9,727 nucleotides of DNA from Candidatus Methylomirabilota bacterium (GTDB lineage Bacteria > Methylomirabilota > Methylomirabilia > Methylomirabilales > Methylomirabilaceae): positions 1-9,727 of the forward strand of contig JACQEV010000254.1 in assembly GCA_016200385.1 (NCBI GenBank). Direction: 5' to 3'. Positions 6,074-9,727 of this stretch are shown piece after piece. Position 1 is the first letter of the stretch; the number at the start of each line of letters is the position of its first letter. The notes under the pieces are model-generated. The model had not been told where the DNA came from and did not search any database. It worked only from the letters and a program-made list of their open reading frames with translations. Position numbers and translations under genes: made by a program.

Positions 6074-7288
6074 TCAGAGGAGTTGGACGATCAGTTCATT
6101 GGCCACAAGGAGACCCCGCTCTGTGATCAGGACCCGCCCTTCCTTCAGATCAAGGAATCCCTCATCCAGCAAGCGCACGACCCGATCGGAGGCGGCGAGG
6201 TGTTCAATACCCAGGATGTCTGTAAACGTCCGCACGTCCAGTCCGCCCCGCAACCGAAGCCCGAGCATCAGGCGCTCGGAGCGCAGCATCTCGGGAGACA
6301 CCTTCTCGCCGCCAGCCACCGCTGTCCCGCGCTCCCGGATGCCGCGCACGTAGTTCGCTGGCAGCAGCTCGTTGAAGTACCGTTGCCCATCGACGAATGA
6401 GTAGGCCCCAGCCCCGAGACCGAGGTACTCCTGGTGTTCCCAATAGACCAGATTGTGACGACAAAGGAACCCGGGGCGCGCGAAGTTTGAGATCTCGTAC
6501 TGTTCGAAGCCGGCGTCGGTCAGCCGGTCCAGGGCCATCTGATACATCGCCGCCTCCATCTCCTCGTCAGGCAGTTCGAGGGCACCTATGCGATGCTCCT
6601 TGTAGAGTCGCGTCCCCTCCTCGAGGATCAGCCCGTAGGTAGAGACATGTTCGGGACGCAGGCGGACGGCCCAGCCAAGCGACTCCGCCCAGTCTTCGAG
6701 GCGCTGACTTGGCAGGCCGAACATCAGGTCCAGGTTGACGTTGTTGAAACCAGCCTCCCGCGCCATCCAGAAGGCCTGCTCGGCCTCCCGCGCATCATGC
6801 GCCCGACCGATTCGCCGCAGGAGTCCGTCCTGAACAGCCTGCGCACCGAAACTGAGACGAGTGATTCCGCCTTCCCTCAGGGCACGGAGCTTCGGAAAAT
6901 CCACGGTTCCGGGATTGGCTTCCAGACTGATCTCCACCCCGTCTTCGAACGCAAAAGCGGCTCGGCAGCGATCGAGGATACGGACGATCTGCGATGCCTC
7001 CAGAATTGAGGGCGTCCCTCCCCCGAAGAAGACGGAGCAAAGCCGGCGTCCCTGGAGCGCTTCCAGTGCGGCCCGAAGGTCGATCTCCTGCGCCAGGGCC
7101 TGCAGGTACTGCTCCGCCTGGACCGCATCAAACCGGTAGGTGTTGAAATCGCAGTAATGACAGCGCGAGGCGCAATAGGGAATGTGAATGTATAAACCAA
7201 TAGGTCTCAAGTTTCGGGTTTCGGGTTTCGGGTCAAGAGAAGAGCCCGAACTCAAAACTCGAAACTCCAAACTCGAAACGGCGGTCAT
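6074..7288 (-). CDS. hemW: Radical SAM heme chaperone HemW with repeat-derived N-terminus
   Basis: HemW, formerly taken for an oxygen-independent coproporphyrinogen oxidase, binds heme and is thought to insert it into respiratory proteins. The 404-residue product has LYIHIPYCASRCHYCDF with the radical-SAM cysteines C39, C43 and C46, then VFFGGGTPS, the SAM-binding EANPGT segment and FGLPSQ. The HNLVYW motif (278-283) has the HNxxYW pattern that marks HemW rather than HemN. The start was placed at 7288 because this ATG overlaps the lepB stop in ATGA. An in-frame ATG at 7315 lies within lepB and has no ribosome binding site. Residues 4-28, just before the family's usual first residues, are encoded by the heptameric repeat. 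No terminator is seen before the hrcA promoter, so read-through is possible. Confidence 0.96.
   Translation of the reverse strand: MTAVSSLEFRVLSSGSSLDPKPETRNLRPIGLYIHIPYCASRCHYCDFNTYRFDAVQAEQYLQALAQEIDLRAALEALQGRRLCSVFFGGGTPSILEASQIVRILDRCRAAFAFEDGVEISLEANPGTVDFPKLRALREGGITRLSFGAQAVQDGLLRRIGRAHDAREAEQAFWMAREAGFNNVNLDLMFGLPSQRLEDWAESLGWAVRLRPEHVSTYGLILEEGTRLYKEHRIGALELPDEEMEAAMYQMALDRLTDAGFEQYEISNFARPGFLCRHNLVYWEHQEYLGLGAGAYSFVDGQRYFNELLPANYVRGIRERGTAVAGGEKVSPEMLRSERLMLGLRLRGGLDVRTFTDILGIEHLAASDRVVRLLDEGFLDLKEGRVLITERGLLVANELIVQLL
7205..7281. repeat. Heptameric inverted repeat, copy at hemW 5' end
   Basis: The left arm on the plus strand is TCTCAAG followed by three identical TTTCGGG heptamers (7212-7232). 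After a short spacer the right arm is CGAACTC, AAAACTC, GAAACTC, CAAACTC, GAAACGG (7247-7281). The arms are imperfect reverse complements. On the hemW strand it begins about three codons after the ATG and reads VSSLEFRV from one arm and PKPETRN from the other, closely resembling the grpE tail. Any hairpin would form right at the hemW start, next to the lepB stop. Confidence 0.9.
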
Positions 7289-7923
7289 CGGATCACCATC
7301 CCGATTCGGTCCCATCGCGGTCGGAAGCGGTCCCGATCCCAGGACCAGTAGATAATGAAGGCTTTCCCCTTGATTTTCTTCATGTCAAGAAAGCCCCAGA
7401 ACCGGCTATCCATACTATAGTCCCGATTGTCGCCCATCATGAAGAGCTGGCCCGGCGGAACCACCACAGGGCCGAAACTGTCCCGGGGCGAGAACGGACT
7501 CTCCTGGATGGCGCGATCCAGGTGAGCCGCATACGGCTCCTGAAGCGGCTTCTCGTTGACGTACACCTGTTTTCCCCGTACCTCCACCTTCTCGCCAGGC
7601 AGGGCGATGGCTCTCTTGATAAAGTCCCTCCCCTCATCCTGGGGGAACTTGAACACGATGATGTCGCCCCGCTGCGGATCGGTGAACCAGTAGATGAACT
7701 TGTTCACCAGGATATGATCGCCGATCTGCAGGGTAGGAAGCATCGATCCGGAAGGGATTTTGAAGGCCTGGACCACGAAGGTCCTGATCGCCAGCGCCAA
7801 GACAATGGCAATGATAAAGGCCTCTGCATACTGTCGGATAACCGATTTCTCCGGCACCGGTTTCGCCGGCATGACTGGCTCCTGGCGCTCCTCCGTGGGT
7901 TGATGTATCGTCTGTTGTGTCAT
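7285..7923 (-). CDS. lepB: Signal peptidase I
   Basis: This membrane-bound serine protease removes signal peptides from exported proteins on the outer face of the cytoplasmic membrane. The 212-residue product has a short cytoplasmic N-terminus (1-30), one membrane segment (about 34-52, [20 protein letters not shown]), then [10 protein letters not shown] with the catalytic serine at S60. [15 protein letters not shown] follows with the catalytic lysine K102, and then [15 protein letters not shown] (box E). The IVFKFP segment and the final IIYWSWD also fit the family. The length matches bacterial type I peptidases with one N-terminal anchor. The ATG overlaps the lepA stop (ATGA) and the TGA overlaps the hemW ATG, so it is translationally coupled at both ends. 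In many genomes lepB also follows lepA, from which it takes its name. Confidence 0.98.
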   Translation of the reverse strand: MTQQTIHQPTEERQEPVMPAKPVPEKSVIRQYAEAFIIAIVLALAIRTFVVQAFKIPSGSMLPTLQIGDHILVNKFIYWFTDPQRGDIIVFKFPQDEGRDFIKRAIALPGEKVEVRGKQVYVNEKPLQEPYAAHLDRAIQESPFSPRDSFGPVVVPPGQLFMMGDNRDYSMDSRFWGFLDMKKIKGKAFIIYWSWDRDRFRPRWDRIGMVIR

Positions 7924-9727
7924 GGGCTTTTCACTTTCAGGACCGCCATGAAGGCCTCCTGGGGAATCTCGACACGGCCCACCTGCTTCATCCTTCGCTT
8001 CCCCTCTTTCTGTCTCTCAAGCAGCTTTCGCTTTCGGGTGATGTCCCCGCCGTAGCATTTGGCCGTCACATTCTTGCGCAGTGGCCGCACGCTCTCCCTG
8101 GCGATGACCTTGCCGCCGAGGGCGGCTTGGATCACCACCTCGAAGAGCTGCCTGGGGATCAGTTCCCGCATCCGCTCAACCAGCACCCGGCCTCTTGCAT
8201 AGGCCTGCTCCTTCGGGACGATGCACGAGAGCGCGTCAACCGGCTCGTTGTTCACCAGGATATCCAGCTTCGCCAGATGCCCCTCTCGATAATCGAGGAA
8301 TTCGTAGTCCAGGGAGGCGTAGCCACGGGTCGCCGACTTGAGCCGGTCGTAGAAATCCATCACGATCTCGTTCAGAGGAAGGTCATACGTGATGAGGACC
8401 CGGCCCCCCTCCAGGTACTCCACGCCCCGCTGAATCCCCCGCTTCTCCTGACAGAGCCCGAAGATCGCGCCAACATACTCGCCAGGCGCCATGAGTGAGG
8501 CCTTGATGTACGGCTCTTCAATACGTGCGATCTGCTGGGGGGGAGGAAGGTGGCTGGGGTTCTGCACCTCGACGACCGACTCATCGCTCTTGGTCACTCG
8601 GTACACCACAGTCGGGGCCGTGGTGATCAGGGTCAGGCCGAACTCGCGTTCCAGCCGCTCCTGGATGATCTCCATGTGAAGCAAGCCGAGGAAGCCGCAT
8701 CGGAAGCCAAAGCCGAGGGCCAGCGAGGTCTCCGGCTCAAAGGTGAAGGAGGAATCGTTCAGGCGGAGCTTGTCCAGCGCGTCCTTCAGCTCTAGGTACT
8801 GCTCAGTCTCGGTTGGGTACAGACCCGCGAACACCATCGGACGGACTTCTTTGAAACCGGGCAAGGGGCTGGTCGCGGGTCTCTCTTCGTCAGTGATCGT
8901 GTCGCCGACCCTGGTTTGACGCACATCCTTGATCCCGGCAATGATGTAGCCGACCTCTCCGGCCGACAGGAGGTCTGCCCGGCGCATCTGGGGCGTGAAG
9001 ACCCCTACCTGAGCCACCTCGAAGGCGGCCCCGAGCGACGAGAGAAGGATCCGCATCCCCGGAAGCACCTGGCCCTCGTAGAGCCGGACGTACACGATCA
9101 CCCCTTGATAGGAATCGAACGAGGAGTCAAAGATCAGAGCTTTCAGGGGAGATCGAGGGGAGCCTTCGGGAGGCGGAATCCGTTTGATCACGGCCTCGAG
9201 CACCTCTTCAGTGCCGATTCCCAGTTTCGCGCTGCACAGGATCGCCTCCGAAGCATCGATGGCCAGGATCTCCTCTATCTGCCTTTTCACCCGGGGGATA
9301 TCCGCATTGGGCAGGTCGATCTTGTTAATGACCGGGATGATGGCCAGATCGTGCTCCATGGCAAGGTGAACGTTGGCCAGCGTCTGGGCCTCCACTCCCT
9401 GGACGGCATCGATCACGAGCAGTGCGCCCTCGCAGGCGGAGAGGCTCCTGGAGACCTCGTAACTGAAGTCCACGTGGCCGGGTGTATCGATAAGGTTCAG
9501 GATGTACTCCTGGCCACCCTGCCGCCTATAGCGGAGGCGAACAGCCTTTGCCTTAATGGTAATGCCTCGTTCCCGCTCCAGGTCCATCTGGTCCAGGACC
9601 TGGGCCTCCATCTCGCGGGGCGGCAGCGCGCTGGTCGCCTCCAGAATGCGGTCGGCCAAGGTGGACTTGCCATGGTCGATATGCGCAATGATCGAGAAGT
9701 TGCGGATCTGACGTAGCTCGGTGGCCA
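7920..9727 (-). CDS. lepA: Elongation factor 4 (LepA), lacking only the first base of its start codon
   Basis: LepA/EF4 is a ribosome-associated GTPase that back-translocates or remodels ribosomes and affects initiation. Assuming a start codon whose last two bases TG are 9727-9726, the protein has 602 residues, the normal length. GTPase motifs are AHIDHGKST (15-23), RGITI (54-58), DTPGH (81-85, with the catalytic-type His), NKID (135-138) and CSAK. Domain II, the EF-G-like domains III and V and the LepA-specific C-terminal part follow. The last includes [14 protein letters not shown] and [20 protein letters not shown], diagnostic for LepA over EF-G. The frame before the TTG at 9659 continues as [21 protein letters not shown], so that TTG is internal. 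The stop overlaps the lepB start by four bases. Its promoter lies outside the window. Confidence 0.98.
   Translation of the reverse strand, partial: ATELRQIRNFSIIAHIDHGKSTLADRILEATSALPPREMEAQVLDQMDLERERGITIKAKAVRLRYRRQGGQEYILNLIDTPGHVDFSYEVSRSLSACEGALLVIDAVQGVEAQTLANVHLAMEHDLAIIPVINKIDLPNADIPRVKRQIEEILAIDASEAILCSAKLGIGTEEVLEAVIKRIPPPEGSPRSPLKALIFDSSFDSYQGVIVYVRLYEGQVLPGMRILLSSLGAAFEVAQVGVFTPQMRRADLLSAGEVGYIIAGIKDVRQTRVGDTITDEERPATSPLPGFKEVRPMVFAGLYPTETEQYLELKDALDKLRLNDSSFTFEPETSLALGFGFRCGFLGLLHMEIIQERLEREFGLTLITTAPTVVYRVTKSDESVVEVQNPSHLPPPQQIARIEEPYIKASLMAPGEYVGAIFGLCQEKRGIQRGVEYLEGGRVLITYDLPLNEIVMDFYDRLKSATRGYASLDYEFLDYREGHLAKLDILVNNEPVDALSCIVPKEQAYARGRVLVERMRELIPRQLFEVVIQAALGGKVIARESVRPLRKNVTAKCYGGDITRKRKLLERQKEGKRRMKQVGRVEIPQEAFMAVLKVKSP

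Noticed and set aside
7288..7315. Upstream start for hemW at 7315
   Set aside because: It lies inside lepB without a ribosome binding site; the ATG at 7288 forms a clean ATGA overlap with the lepB stop.
8916..9716. Long plus-strand open frame (266 codons) opposite lepA
   Set aside because: It is antisense to the strongly conserved GTPase domain of LepA, has no recognisable domain, and is explained by GC-rich codon usage.

Overview
This is a GC-rich bacterial chromosomal window in which every supported gene lies on the minus strand, so it is read from the right end to the left. The gene order is lepA (5' end at the window edge) - lepB - hemW - [promoter + CIRCE] - hrcA - grpE - dnaJ - prmA - rsmE - polA (cut at the left edge). 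This is the lepA-hemW-hrcA-grpE-(dnaK)-dnaJ-prmA-rsmE neighbourhood known from Bacillus subtilis and many other bacteria. Two changes stand out: lepB sits between lepA and hemW, and dnaK is absent from between grpE and dnaJ. CIRCE/HrcA control, GC content and the presence of short inverted repeats suggest a deep-branching Gram-negative-type lineage (for example NC10/Methylomirabilota or a deltaproteobacterial-like group). That placement is only a guess from memory.

Right part (9727-6074): the elongation factor LepA/EF4, signal peptidase I and the radical-SAM heme chaperone HemW form a tight block with two ATGA stop/start overlaps. Middle part (6043-3082): a sigma70-type promoter (TTGACA, 17 bp, TAGTAT) and a perfect CIRCE operator lie directly upstream of hrcA. 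HrcA therefore probably represses its own operon, including the co-chaperones GrpE and DnaJ. A GC-rich stem-loop with a short T tract lies between hrcA and grpE and may act as an attenuator or processing site. Left part (3110-1273): PrmA (L11 methyltransferase) and RsmE (16S rRNA U1498 methyltransferase) overlap dnaJ and each other and probably share its transcript. polA then starts separately from a GTG with a good Shine-Dalgarno. The visible part of its second domain appears to lack the proofreading carboxylates.

The most unusual signal is a family of three 75-95 bp imperfect inverted repeats. Their arms are tandem heptamers (GAAACTC/TTTCGGG and relatives), and all three copies lie inside coding sequence, in frame, within 5 kb. 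One forms the N-terminus of HemW, one forms the C-terminal tail of GrpE up to the stop that overlaps the dnaJ start, and one lengthens the region before SAM motif I of PrmA. The three encoded peptides resemble each other (S-S-x-x-F-R-V ... E-T-R-N). This looks like a protein-tolerated palindromic repeat, comparable in behaviour to the Rickettsia palindromic elements but of different sequence. No RNA genes, CRISPR arrays, insertion sequences or phage genes were seen.
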